Below are positions 22,529 through 30,843 of a stretch of 64,000 nucleotides of DNA, one piece after another. Positions within the stretch are counted from its first letter, which is position 1. Each line of letters opens with the position of its first letter. The DNA lies in NCBI GenBank assembly GCA_018402235.1, contig JAGYJJ010000004.1:517256-581255 (forward strand), read 5' to 3'. The notes beneath the pieces are model-generated. The model worked only from the letters and a program-made list of their open reading frames with translations. It was not told where the DNA came from and searched no databases. The stretch is from Candidatus Nanopelagicales bacterium. GTDB taxonomy: Bacteria > Actinomycetota > Actinomycetes > S36-B12. Both the position numbers and the translations under genes were made by a program.

Positions 22529-23944
22529 TCAGGTGGCTGGATCCAGATTCATTAGATCGTCCATGGTCTCGCGGCGAAGCACAGTCGACATGACACCGTC
22601 GCGAGCAGCCACTACGCCAGGCTTCGGGACGAAGTTGTAATTAGACGCCATAGAACGGCAGTACGCCCCGGTGGCTGCCACCGCCAATAGGTCGCCGGCT
22701 GCCAGATCCGAGGGCAGCCAGGCATCACGCACGATCACGTCCCCAGATTCGCAGTGTTTCCCCACCACACGACACAACATCGGTTCGGCCATCGACGACC
22801 TCGATGCCAAACGCACCGTGTAATCCGCCCCATACAAAGCCGTGCGGATGTTGTCGCTCATGCCCCCATCGACGGAAACGTAGGTGCGCACGACGCCATG
22901 ATCGAGTTCCACCGGCTTGATTGTTCCAACTTCGTACAGCGTGATCCCCGCTGGGCCGACAATTGCCCTTCCTGGCTCAAACGCAAGAGCGGGGACCGCT
23001 ATACCCGCATCGGCACATTCCTTCGCCACGATGTCGCCGATCTGCATCGCCATCTGTGCAACGTCCAACGGATCATCGGAGTCCAGGTAGGCAATGCCCA
23101 TGCCACCGCCCAGATTTAGTTCCTCGATTTCAATGCCCTGTTCGTCGTACACACGTTGCGCCAACGACACCACACGAGCGGCAGCTACCTGGAAACCGGA
23201 GGCGTCGAAAATCTGCGAGCCAATGTGCGAGTGCAGTCCGATCAAAGTCAAGCTCGGAAGTTTCGAGATTCGTCGCACAGCCTCTTCCACGGCTCCACCC
23301 TGCGCTGAAAGTCCGAACTTTTGATCTTCGTGCGCGGTTGCGATGAACTCATGGGTGTGCGCTTCCACCCCCACTGTGGCCCGAACAAGGACTGGTTGAA
23401 CGCGCCCAGCGTGGGCAGCAGCCTGCGCGACTCGGGCAATCTCCTCGAAGGAATCGATGACGATGCGACCTACCCCGTAGGCGACAGCAGCCTCGATTTC
23501 CTCACGCGATTTGTTGTTGCCATGCATAAGAAGCAGGTCGCCCGGGACTCTGGCGCGGATCGCGACCGCCAACTCACCACCTGTGGCAACGTCAATACCC
23601 AACCCTTCCTCAGTTACCCACCGGGCCACGGCGGTAGAGAGGAAAGCTTTTGCCGCGTAGAAGACCATGCTGGCACCGGCCTTGCGGTAGGCCTGGGCGT
23701 ACTCCCGAGCCCGCGAGCGCAGATCATCTTCATCGATGACGAATACCGGCGTGCCGAAATCCCGGGCGATGTCCCGAACATCAACGCCCGCCACGGTCAT
23801 GGCACCTGCCATGTCTCGCTGGCAGTTCCGCGGCCATACACGCGATTCCAGCGAGTCGATGGACGCGGCCGACGGCATGCCCGATCCCATCACCGGCTCA
23901 GCAACGTATTCCCCATGCTTTGGGCCAGCAGGATGAGTGCGCAC
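22529..23944 (-). CDS. lysA: Diaminopimelate decarboxylase
   Basis: PLP enzyme converting meso-diaminopimelate to lysine. 471 aa. PLP-lysine in MVFYAAKAFLS; HSHIGSQIFD; EFEP-like ALAFEPGRAIVGPAG; C-terminal active-site Cys region (GKHCESGDVI) and Tyr context TGAYCRSMASNYN. The N-terminal ~45 residues before VRDIARDFGTP are long, but the GTG at 23944 has TAGCCT ending exactly 6 nt upstream and the first residues resemble the mycobacterial N-terminus, so I keep it. 55 bp before hom. Confidence 0.96.
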   Translation of the reverse strand: MRTHPAGPKHGEYVAEPVMGSGMPSAASIDSLESRVWPRNCQRDMAGAMTVAGVDVRDIARDFGTPVFVIDEDDLRSRAREYAQAYRKAGASMVFYAAKAFLSTAVARWVTEEGLGIDVATGGELAVAIRARVPGDLLLMHGNNKSREEIEAAVAYGVGRIVIDSFEEIARVAQAAAHAGRVQPVLVRATVGVEAHTHEFIATAHEDQKFGLSAQGGAVEEAVRRISKLPSLTLIGLHSHIGSQIFDASGFQVAAARVVSLAQRVYDEQGIEIEELNLGGGMGIAYLDSDDPLDVAQMAMQIGDIVAKECADAGIAVPALAFEPGRAIVGPAGITLYEVGTIKPVELDHGVVRTYVSVDGGMSDNIRTALYGADYTVRLASRSSMAEPMLCRVVGKHCESGDVIVRDAWLPSDLAAGDLLAVAATGAYCRSMASNYNFVPKPGVVAARDGVMSTVLRRETMDDLMNLDPAT

Positions 23945-23950
23945 AGGGCA

Positions 23951-23956
23951 AGGCTA
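23951..23956 (-). promoter_or_regulatory. Candidate -10 (TAGCCT) of leaderless lysA transcript
   Basis: TAGCCT, spacer TGCCCT (6 nt), GTG start of lysA at 23944. Supports the long lysA N-terminus. Confidence 0.5.
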
Positions 23957-23994
23957 GGGCAGCACCGATATCGGGCACGCTGAGGAGAGAGTGC

Positions 23995-25652
23995 CTACAT
24001 GCGCTCAGGTGCGCTCACGCCCACCATGTCCAGACCGTTTGCCAGCACCTGGCGGGAGGCGGCGCACAGCCATAGGCGGGCCACATGTAGCTCGCTCAGG
24101 GCCTCATCGCCGCGGGGCAACACCCAGCACACGTCGTAGAAACGGTGGTAGACGGTGGCGAGTTCCTCGAGGTAACGGGCAATGCGATGCGGCTCTCGTA
24201 GCTCTGCAGCACTCGTAACCACGGACGGGAACTGCGCAATCGTTCCAAGAAGGTCGTCCTCGCGCTCATGGGACAGCAGCGCCGGGTCGAAGTCGGCATT
24301 CCGCCAGTCGATCCCTAGTTCAGCGGCATTGCGCAGCACCGAGGAGATACGCGCATGCGCGTATTGGACGTAGAAGACGGGTTGTCGTTGGTCTGTCGGG
24401 TGATGGTCTCGAGATCCAGTGTGAGCGGCGAATCGACCGGGTATCGAGTGAGTGTGTAGCGAGCGGCATCGACACCCACTTCCTCCACGAGGTCTTCTAG
24501 GGTGACGATGTTGCCTGCGCGCTTGGAAAGTTTCACTTCCTCTCCCCCGCGAGTGATCTTCACCAGTTGTCCGATAAGCACCTCGACGTTGACGTTCATG
24601 TCGTCGCCCGCGCAAGCCGAGACGGCGCGAAGTCGGTTGACGTAACCGTGGTGGTCGGCACCGAGGAGATAGATGTTGACGTCGAAGCCGCGCATCCGCT
24701 TATCGACGTAGTAGGCAGTGTCCGAGGCGAAGTACGTGTACTCGCCATCAGCCTTGATGAGCACACGATCCTTGTCATCACCGAAGTCCGTGGTGCGCAA
24801 CCACACCGCTCCGTCGAGTTCATAAACGTGTCCTTGCTCGCGCAATCGACTCAGGCCACGTTCCACGGCGTTCGAGGTGTGCAACTGTCGCTCGGAGTAC
24901 CAGACATCGAAGTGGGTGCGGAACAACTCGAGTACCTGCTGCTGTTGGCGTAATTGCTTGGCGTAGGCGGCTTCGCGGAAGGCGGCGAATTGATCATCTT
25001 CGGGCTGATCAAGGATGTCGGGATCTTCGGCGATGATGGCTGCTGCGAGGTCGGTTATGTAGCCACCGTGGTAGCCGTCTTCAGGCACCGGCTGTCCGTG
25101 GGCGGCGGCCAGGACCGATTCGCCGAACTTGTCCATCTGGACGCCGCGATCATTGATGTAGAACTCCCGAGCCACCTCGGCACCGGTCGCGGCAAGAACA
25201 CGCGCGATCGCATCACCCACCGCGGCCCAGCGCGTGTGCCCGAGGTGCAACGGTCCGGTTGGATTGGCGGAAATGAACTCAACGTTGATCTTCCGCCCCT
25301 CGAGAGTTGACGAATGTCCGTAGGCATCTCCTTGGATCACCGCGATCCGAGCCACCTCGCCTTGGGCTGCGGCGTCAAGGGTGATATTCACAAAACCCGG
25401 GCCCGCCACATCCACCGAAGCAATGCCGTCGACCGATCCCAGGTGCTCGGCCACGATCGCAGCCATTTCCCTGGGGTTGCGTCCGACCTTCTTGGCCAAA
25501 ACCAAAGCGACATTCGTGGCGTAATCGCCATGCTCACGGGATTTCGGACGCTCGACAACGATCTGATCAGCGGTGGGCGCTTCCACATCTGAGCCGGCTA
25601 GTACCTCGCCCAGTGACCGAGCAATTGCCGTCCGCAATTCGTCAATGGTCAC
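23995..25652 (-). CDS. argS: Arginyl-tRNA synthetase, apparent 1-nt frameshift
   Basis: Class I synthetase charging tRNA-Arg. The first frame carries the N-terminal tRNA-D-loop domain and the HIGH-type motif [19 protein letters not shown]. The KMSK-type position is [10 protein letters not shown]. The frame breaks after TRQTNDNP. Adding one G at about 24378-24380 (CCCGTC to CCCGGTC on the minus strand) restores [17 protein letters not shown] and a normal C-terminus ending SAPERM, about 552 aa in all. argS is essential, so error is more likely than decay. GTG start at 25652 has TACGCT 6 nt upstream. Confidence 0.92.
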
Positions 25653-25658
25653 CGCGTG

Positions 25659-25664
25659 AGCGTA
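25659..25664 (-). promoter_or_regulatory. Candidate -10 (TACGCT) of leaderless argS transcript
   Basis: TACGCT, spacer CACGCG (6 nt), GTG start of argS. Identical hexamer to the mutase and GTPase genes. Confidence 0.55.
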
Positions 25665-25853
25665 GCGATCCAGCGTTGTGGTTATGCTCAAGGCAGGCAA
25701 GGCCCGATCAGCACCACCGTTCATGAAGCACCGCCAGCCAGGCGATGCAGCAGTTTCTGAGCAGGAGCACAGATTCCGGACGAAGGTTTGAACGGCTAGC
25801 CCGCTCCGGGCGAGGTGTCCGGTGCGAAACTTCGTGCAAGGAGAATGTGCAAC

Positions 25854-26057
25854 ATGGCTCAAGGAACCGTAAAGTGGTTCAACTCTGAAAAAGGCTACGG
25901 CTTCATCGCGCAAGCTGATGGCGGACCGGACGTCTTCGTCCACTATTCAGCTATTGAATCTGATGGCTACCGCTCCCTCGAGGAGAACCAGGTCGTCGAA
26001 TTCGACATCGTTCAGGGCCCCAAGGGTCCGCAGGCCGACAAGGTCCGGACTAACTAA
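25854..26057 (+). CDS. cspA: Cold-shock domain protein
   Basis: Small single-stranded nucleic-acid-binding RNA chaperone, 67 aa. RNP1 is KGYGFIAQ and RNP2 is [10 protein letters not shown]-terminus [17 protein letters not shown]. The open frame begins upstream at 25815, but AAGGAG 11 nt before the ATG at 25854 and family alignment set this start. It has a ~200-bp leader to argS (divergent), in which I see no certain element, and its own terminator. Confidence 0.97.
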   Translation: MAQGTVKWFNSEKGYGFIAQADGGPDVFVHYSAIESDGYRSLEENQVVEFDIVQGPKGPQADKVRTN

Positions 26058-26078
26058 GTCCTACCCGTCGACTTCTCA

Positions 26079-26105
26079 AGGGCTCCACCTTCGGGTGGGG
26101 CCCTT
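26079..26105 (+). terminator. Rho-independent terminator after cspA
   Basis: AAGGGCTCCACC pairs with GGTGGGCCCTT around a TTCG tetraloop (one bulged T), followed by GAACTTTTCC. 21 bp after the cspA stop. Confidence 0.85.
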
Positions 26106-26137
26106 GAACTTTTCCGCACCTGATGCACACTGGGGGT

Positions 26138-26431
26138 ATGGCCGACGACGACATCGAACGATTGCTGCGCGAGGTCAATGCCCTCAACGGTCCATCACAG
26201 GTTCCCGCCCCGCCTGCGGCAGCCTCATCTGTGCCAGCGAAGAAAGAAACATCGTCCGCTGGTGGTCGATTGGCGTTTGCGGTCGGCTCGGGGGCAGTTT
26301 TGGGTGCGGCCGGTTGGTTCGGAGGTTTACTCATGCCCTTCGTCGGCTCATTTTCCGCTGGAGTAGGTGCCGCCTTCGGGGCCTTCGCCGCAGCGTTGAT
26401 TGCTGGGCCGCCGCGCTGGTTCTCGTCCTAG
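26138..26431 (+). CDS. Hypothetical small membrane protein
   Basis: 97 aa. The N-terminal half is acidic then Pro/Ala-rich (MADDDIERLLREVNALNG). Two glycine-rich hydrophobic stretches follow (FAVGSGAVLGAAGWFGGLLM and FSAGVGAAFGAFAAALIAGP), probably a helical hairpin. ATG at 26138 has CACACT ending 6 nt upstream, a weaker version of the leaderless layout. It converges on the YihY gene 31 bp away. No function recognised. Confidence 0.6.
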   Translation: MADDDIERLLREVNALNGPSQVPAPPAAASSVPAKKETSSAGGRLAFAVGSGAVLGAAGWFGGLLMPFVGSFSAGVGAAFGAFAAALIAGPPRWFSS

Positions 26432-26462
26432 GGCGACCTAGCACGCGATCTGGCACGGGGAC

Positions 26463-27404
26463 CTAGTTCGAGGGCCTCCCGAATCCCACCGTGGCCCACA
26501 AGGACGTGATCCATGCTGGCCACTGGATGGGTGTCGGGCGCGGAGGTTCCGACACTCCCATGCGTTCAGCTTCAATCGCTGCACCGATCAAAATTCCAAC
26601 AAAGACCAGGTAGGCCCACAGCATCAAGACGATGGGTGCACCGAAGACCACGATCGCCGCGCCCACGGTGTTGGACAGCGATGTGTAGAGACCAAAGACG
26701 GCGCTCGAGCCCAGCATCCACACAGTTGCGAATAGCACCCCCCACGACCGAGCACGCACTCGCGGTGAGATGTCAGGCAAGTAACGGATAGACGCAGAGC
26801 AGATCGTGAGTGCGAAGACAGCCAGCACGGCCCAGTTCACCGCTCGGGTGCCAACGAACTCGACAATTGATTCGAAGCCGAACTCGTCCAAGATCCGCGG
26901 CAGGAGTTGCAAAACTAGTAGGCCTGCAACCACAACCACGATTCCCACCAATGCAACAATCGCTGAGAAGCCGCGATCGATGAGTCCGTGAATCCGTTCC
27001 GGTGCGCCGAATAAGCGCGTGAGAGTGGCGCGTAGGCCATAGACAACCCGCGAAGCCACATAGGTAGCCACCACAATTGCTGCGATCGTCGTAACGGTGA
27101 AAGTTCCGGATGATCCGCGATCGGCCAACTTCACAATGGCATCGAGTGCGGGCTGCAACGGTGCCAACGTATCGGGGCTTCGATCTACCAACTGCTGAAC
27201 GCCATTTCGCACCTGTTCCTCGGTGAGAAAAGCCCCGGCCAGCGCTCCAATGGCCAGCGTAGTTGGTGCCAAAGCGAAGAACACGTAGAAAGAAAGCCCG
27301 GCCGCGACCAGGCTGCCGCCCACCGCGGAGTAGCGGGCCACCACACTTTGCCCGAACGCGATCACAGGTCGGGCCCGCTCAAACACCGACTCATCATGGC
27401 GCAT
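26463..27404 (-). CDS. YihY/BrkB family inner-membrane protein
   Basis: 313 aa with six predicted transmembrane helices. The family pattern AVGGSLVAAGLSFYVFFALAP near residue 28-48 and GAPIVLMLWAYLVFVGILIGA near the end mark the Virul_fac_BrkB (YihY) family. That family was once named as RNase BN in error; its molecular role is not established. Transcribed away from the tRNA-Arg gene next to it. Confidence 0.85.
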   Translation of the reverse strand: MRHDESVFERARPVIAFGQSVVARYSAVGGSLVAAGLSFYVFFALAPTTLAIGALAGAFLTEEQVRNGVQQLVDRSPDTLAPLQPALDAIVKLADRGSSGTFTVTTIAAIVVATYVASRVVYGLRATLTRLFGAPERIHGLIDRGFSAIVALVGIVVVVAGLLVLQLLPRILDEFGFESIVEFVGTRAVNWAVLAVFALTICSASIRYLPDISPRVRARSWGVLFATVWMLGSSAVFGLYTSLSNTVGAAIVVFGAPIVLMLWAYLVFVGILIGAAIEAERMGVSEPPRPTPIQWPAWITSLWATVGFGRPSN

Positions 27405-27434
27405 GGATGCGCTGATAACCTTTCGCTCCCCTCA

Positions 27435-27507
27435 GCCCCCGTAGCTCAGGGGATAGAGCGCCGGTTTCCGGTACCGAAGGCCGCAGGTTCGAATCCTGCC
27501 GGGGGCG
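27435..27507 (+). tRNA. tRNA-Arg (CCG anticodon)
   Basis: Cloverleaf: acceptor GCCCCCG/CGGGGGC, D arm GCTC-AGGGGATA-GAGC, anticodon loop TTCCGGT with anticodon CCG, T arm GCAGG-TTCGAAT-CCTGC, discriminator G. No encoded CCA. The first anticodon-stem pair is C-A. Its 3' end lies one base before the yhhQ start codon. Confidence 0.95.
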
Positions 27508-27508
27508 C

Positions 27509-28189
27509 ATGACGACACCTCACTTCGCGAAAGTCTCCCCGAGCCTGTACCCGGCCCTTGTCGCGATCTTCGTCGCCCTGTTATTGATCTCCAACATCGG
27601 TGCAGTCAAGTTGATCTCGTTCTCATTTCTTGGGATCGGTCCGCTCATCACCGACGGTGGCGTGTTCTTGTTCCCCCTCGTCTACATCATGGGCGACGTC
27701 CTTGCAGAGGTCTACGGCTGGAAGGCGGCTCGACGAGCGATCTTGTTGGGTTTCGCGATGTCGATTCTGGCGGCGGCTACGTTCTTTCTCGTTCAAATAT
27801 CACCGCCAGCCGATGCGTGGCAGAACCAGGCGGCCTTCGAAGCCGTCCTGGGATTCGTGCCGCGAATTGTCTTCGCGAGTGTGCTGGGCTTTCTGGTTGG
27901 ACAACTCCTCAACGCCTACGTGCTGGTGTGGATCAAGAAGCGCACCCAGGAGCGCAAACTTTGGGCGCGGCTGATCGGCTCGACGGTAGTCGGTGAGTTC
28001 GCCGACACGTTGGTCTTCTGCACCATCGCCTTCTACGGCGTCATCACCGGTGGCGACTTCATCACCTATGTGATCGTGGGATTCGTCTATAAGACCGCGG
28101 TTGAGGTGATCTTGCTCCCTGTTACCTACCGGGTGATCGCAATAGTTAAGCGCCGGGAGCCCACATACGAGTTTGCCCTGACCGCCTAA
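27509..28189 (+). CDS. yhhQ: Queuosine precursor transporter, YhhQ/VUT family
   Basis: Membrane importer for a 7-deazaguanine precursor of queuosine. 226 aa, six predicted transmembrane helices. Family landmarks: LLISNIGAVKLISF, GGVFLFPLVYIMGDVLAEVYG, and the C-terminal GEFADTLVFCTIAFYG. The ATG lies one base after the tRNA-Arg discriminator, with no room for a ribosome site outside the tRNA; no later ATG/GTG in frame precedes the first helix. It converges on tgt with interlocked stop codons, which supports the function. Confidence 0.9.
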   Translation: MTTPHFAKVSPSLYPALVAIFVALLLISNIGAVKLISFSFLGIGPLITDGGVFLFPLVYIMGDVLAEVYGWKAARRAILLGFAMSILAAATFFLVQISPPADAWQNQAAFEAVLGFVPRIVFASVLGFLVGQLLNAYVLVWIKKRTQERKLWARLIGSTVVGEFADTLVFCTIAFYGVITGGDFITYVIVGFVYKTAVEVILLPVTYRVIAIVKRREPTYEFALTA

Positions 28190-29406
28190 GCCGGGTACCG
28201 AGACAAGAAGTCATCCCGAAACGCTAAGTAGTCGCCTTCTTCTATCGATACTCGAATTCGATCCACTAGCGAGACGATGAAGTGCTCGTTGTGGATTGTG
28301 GCCAGCGTCGAGGCGATCGACTCTTTGGCCTTGAAGGCGTGATGGAGGTAGGCGCGGGTGTAATGCGCGCACGTGTAGCACTCGCATGCGGGATCAACGG
28401 GCTCGAATGCCCGACGGTTGGCGCTGGCGGTCACGTTGAAGCGGCCATCAAAGGAGTACAGCGCCGCATTGCGGGCGACCCGCGCCGGGGAAACGCAATC
28501 GAAGGTATCCGCGCCTGATTCAATCGCGGTGAAGAAGTCACGAGGTTCTCCGATGCCCAGCAGATGTCGAGGCTTGTCATCGGGGAGTTCCTGGGACACC
28601 CAGCCCACTATCTCCCCCATGCGCTCCTTCTCAATCGCTCCTCCGATGCCGAACCCGTCGAAGTCCAACGCACCTATCTCGCGGGCCGCCTGCCTGCGTA
28701 GGTCCTCGTATTGGGCACCCTGAACTACCCCGAACAGCGCCTGGTACGGACGATGCGCATTGACCTTGGTCAAGTGTCGATGTTCTGCGATGCATCGGTG
28801 GGCCCACGCCAAGGTGCGTGCCATCGCGAGCTGCTGATACTCCCGTGAATTCATCAACGTGGTGCACTCGTCAAAGGCAAAAATTATGTCTGCGCCAAGG
28901 GCACGTTGCACTTGCATGGAAACTTCGGCAGTAAATCGGTGACGGGAACCGTCTAGATGAGACGTGAAGGTGACACCGTCGTCGTCTACGAGCGCGAGGC
29001 GGTCTTTGCCTTCGGCCACAACGTCGTCGACGTTTCTACCCTCGGTATCCATCGCGAGTACCTTCTTGAAGCCGACTCCCAAAGACAGGACTTGGAAACC
29101 ACCGCTGTCTGTGAATGTGGGGCCCGGCCAGTTCATGAACGCCCCGAGGCCTCCAGCGGCCTCCACGATGTCGGCCCCCGGCTGCAAGTACAGGTGATAG
29201 GCATTCGCCAGAACCGCTTGCGCGCCGAGTTCGGCCACGGTTTCGGGCAGGACCGTCTTGACGGTGGCCTTGGTTCCCACCGGAATGAAAGCCGGCGTGC
29301 GAATGCTGCCGTGCGGGGTGGTGATGATTCCGGTGCGGCCGAGGGCTGGGGATGTCGGCACACACTCGCGCATGGTCGCTTGCACTTCGAAGCCGAATCC
29401 GCTCAC
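28186..29406 (-). CDS. tgt: tRNA-guanine transglycosylase
   Basis: Exchanges G34 of GUN-anticodon tRNAs for a queuosine precursor. 406 aa. Landmarks: YHLYLQPGADIVE, TDSGGFQVLSLG, FAFDECTTLM, nucleophile Asp in DTFDCVSPARVAR, and the zinc site CECYTC followed by His (HYTRAYLHH). The base-specificity loop reads FGIGGAIEKER rather than the GGLAVGE of enterobacterial enzymes, so preQ1 versus queuine preference cannot be assigned. GTG start at 29406 with TAGCGT 6 nt upstream. Confidence 0.95.
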   Translation of the reverse strand: MSGFGFEVQATMRECVPTSPALGRTGIITTPHGSIRTPAFIPVGTKATVKTVLPETVAELGAQAVLANAYHLYLQPGADIVEAAGGLGAFMNWPGPTFTDSGGFQVLSLGVGFKKVLAMDTEGRNVDDVVAEGKDRLALVDDDGVTFTSHLDGSRHRFTAEVSMQVQRALGADIIFAFDECTTLMNSREYQQLAMARTLAWAHRCIAEHRHLTKVNAHRPYQALFGVVQGAQYEDLRRQAAREIGALDFDGFGIGGAIEKERMGEIVGWVSQELPDDKPRHLLGIGEPRDFFTAIESGADTFDCVSPARVARNAALYSFDGRFNVTASANRRAFEPVDPACECYTCAHYTRAYLHHAFKAKESIASTLATIHNEHFIVSLVDRIRVSIEEGDYLAFRDDFLSRYPA

Positions 29407-29412
29407 TCGGGC

Positions 29413-29418
29413 ACGCTA
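29413..29418 (-). promoter_or_regulatory. Candidate -10 (TAGCGT) of leaderless tgt transcript
   Basis: TAGCGT, spacer GCCCGA (6 nt), GTG start of tgt. The spacer-start string GCCCGAGTG is the same as at murA. Confidence 0.55.
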
Positions 29419-29539
29419 TCGGGCGGCTGGTGACCGAACGAGAGTGAATCAAGTGATGGGCAATAACTGGTGTTAACAGCGTTACTACATTGACGAAAAA
29501 ACTTGAGGAAAACTCCTTGTGTCGGCTTGCCCAACACTG

Positions 29540-29800
29540 TTAGACATGCCTTAACGCACCGCAAGGTGCGGGTCGGTCCGAAAACCGGCGGTCTATCGGG
29601 TTAGACCCGAAGTCCCTCGAGTGCTGGCGAGGGTGGCTGCAAGGAGCGGGTCGAGGAGTGTCGAGAGGTTTCGGCCCCTGGCAACAGGAGGCGAGCCACG
29701 CGGTCTGCACACACCGCGATGGCCCCGGGCAACCGGGCGAGACCCTCGTAGCCCCAAGGCAAGGCCCCTCGAACTCATACTTCGAGGGGCCTTGTTCTAT
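29540..29800 (+). ncRNA. Candidate structured non-coding RNA, family not recognised
   Basis: The 450-bp space between tgt and oleD carries a dense series of perfect hairpins: CGCACC-GCAA-GGTGCG (29555-29570), GGTCTA/TAGACC (29590-29607), CCCTCG/CGAGGG (29614-29633), CCTG-GCAA-CAGG (29677-29688), CGCGGT/ACCGCG (29699-29718), CCCGG-GCAA-CCGGG (29724-29737), then a 13-bp terminator. Three loops are GCAA tetraloops. No convincing start codon with ribosome site is present. The strand is set by the terminator T-tract. The 5' end is a guess; TTGTGT at 29517 with TAGACA at 29541 is a weak promoter. RNase P, tmRNA and SRP RNA cores are absent. Confidence 0.6.
29761..29793 (+). terminator. Perfect 13-bp-stem terminator
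   Basis: AAGGCCCCTCGAA (29761-29773) pairs perfectly with TTCGAGGGGCCTT (29781-29793), loop CTCATAC, followed by GTTCTAT. It could also serve the opposing oleD transcript, but the downstream T-content favours the plus strand. Confidence 0.85.
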
Positions 29801-29856
29801 GTAGAGATGTGTACCTCACCGCCGCCGCCCAGCGGCGCTCCCACGCCGATCACACA

Positions 29857-30843
29857 TCACGATTGCGAGTGCGCAGCCAGGCGCCGCAGTCCCTCATCAA
29901 GGCTCACCACAGGTCGCCACTCCAACGCATCCCAGGTGGGCCGGGGGTCAAACCAATGGGCCGTTGCCAGTTGTTCCACCAGGAAACGCGTTATCAGCGG
30001 CTCCCGATGGGATAAGGCTCCGACCCACTCGCCCACCGCACCTGCGGCAAATGCCGGGCCGAAGGGAACCGAGCGGATAACTGCGCTCACACCGCAAGCC
30101 TGAACTATGGCGCCCACGATGTCGCGCACCGGACGTGGTTCGCCGTTGCTGATGACGAACGCCCTACCTCGTACGAGCGGACTGGAGGTTTTATCGACCG
30201 CGTGGACGATGGCGTGGGCAGCGTTGTCGATATAGGTAGTGTCGATCAGTGCTCGTCCGCCATCGATGACAAACAGCCGACCACTGCGTGCTCGAGCAAC
30301 GATCCGACCAACGAGTTGCTCATCGCCTGGTCCCCAGACGAGATGCGGTCGAAGCACCACTACAGGCACATCGCCTGGTGCAAGGACTATCTGCTCGGCC
30401 ATAGCCTTCGATCGCGAGTAGTGACCTCGGACCCCGCGCGGGTCGGCCGGTTCCGCTTCTGCGCCCACCAAAGCGCGCCCAGCATGGGCAACAGACGGGG
30501 ACGAAATATGGACGAAAGACTCAATGCCCGCGCCGCGAGCGGCATCGAGAACCACCTGGGTGCCGCGCACATTGACATCTTCGAAGTCGCGCCAGCGACC
30601 CTCGATCCCTACCCGAGCAGCTAGATGAATCACGGCACTGCAGCCTGTGATGGCTCGCTCGACAACTTCCTCATCAGTAATGCTGCCGATCACGTCGGTT
30701 ACCGCTGCGTTATCGGCGAGCCCCGATGGGTGCCTTTGGAGGGCGACCACTTTCCATCCCTGCGCAACCGCGGTTGCGATCACCGCATTGCCGAGGAGTC
30801 CGCGCCCGCCGGTCACCAGCAAGCGGCCACCACCGTGGGTCAT
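29857..30843 (-). CDS. oleD: OleD-type NADPH-dependent 2-alkyl-3-ketoacid reductase (SDR/epimerase fold)
   Basis: Reduces the 2-alkyl-3-ketoacid made by OleA to the beta-hydroxy acid in long-chain olefin synthesis. 328 aa. NAD(P) motif GGRGLLGNAV; active-site Tyr-x3-Lys in HYSRSKAMAEQ; ISSPS at the catalytic Ser position. The ATG at 30843 overlaps the oleBC stop by 4 bp; the open frame upstream is read-through. By sequence alone it is a generic 3-beta-HSD/epimerase family member; the operon makes it OleD. Confidence 0.88.
   Translation of the reverse strand: MTHGGGRLLVTGGRGLLGNAVIATAVAQGWKVVALQRHPSGLADNAAVTDVIGSITDEEVVERAITGCSAVIHLAARVGIEGRWRDFEDVNVRGTQVVLDAARGAGIESFVHISSPSVAHAGRALVGAEAEPADPRGVRGHYSRSKAMAEQIVLAPGDVPVVVLRPHLVWGPGDEQLVGRIVARARSGRLFVIDGGRALIDTTYIDNAAHAIVHAVDKTSSPLVRGRAFVISNGEPRPVRDIVGAIVQACGVSAVIRSVPFGPAFAAGAVGEWVGALSHREPLITRFLVEQLATAHWFDPRPTWDALEWRPVVSLDEGLRRLAAHSQS

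Noticed and set aside
29500-29800. RNase P RNA (rnpB) in the tgt-oleD interval
   Set aside because: A GAGGAAAACTCC string and a GCAA-capped stem after GCGATGG recall RNase P, but the core GAGGAAAGTCC and the 3' ACAGAACCCGGCTTA elements are absent and the interval is too short.
29621-30103. Open reading frame of 160 codons on the plus strand
   Set aside because: It runs through the hairpins and terminator and then antisense to oleD; composition is Arg/Pro/Ser-rich and no ribosome site precedes it.
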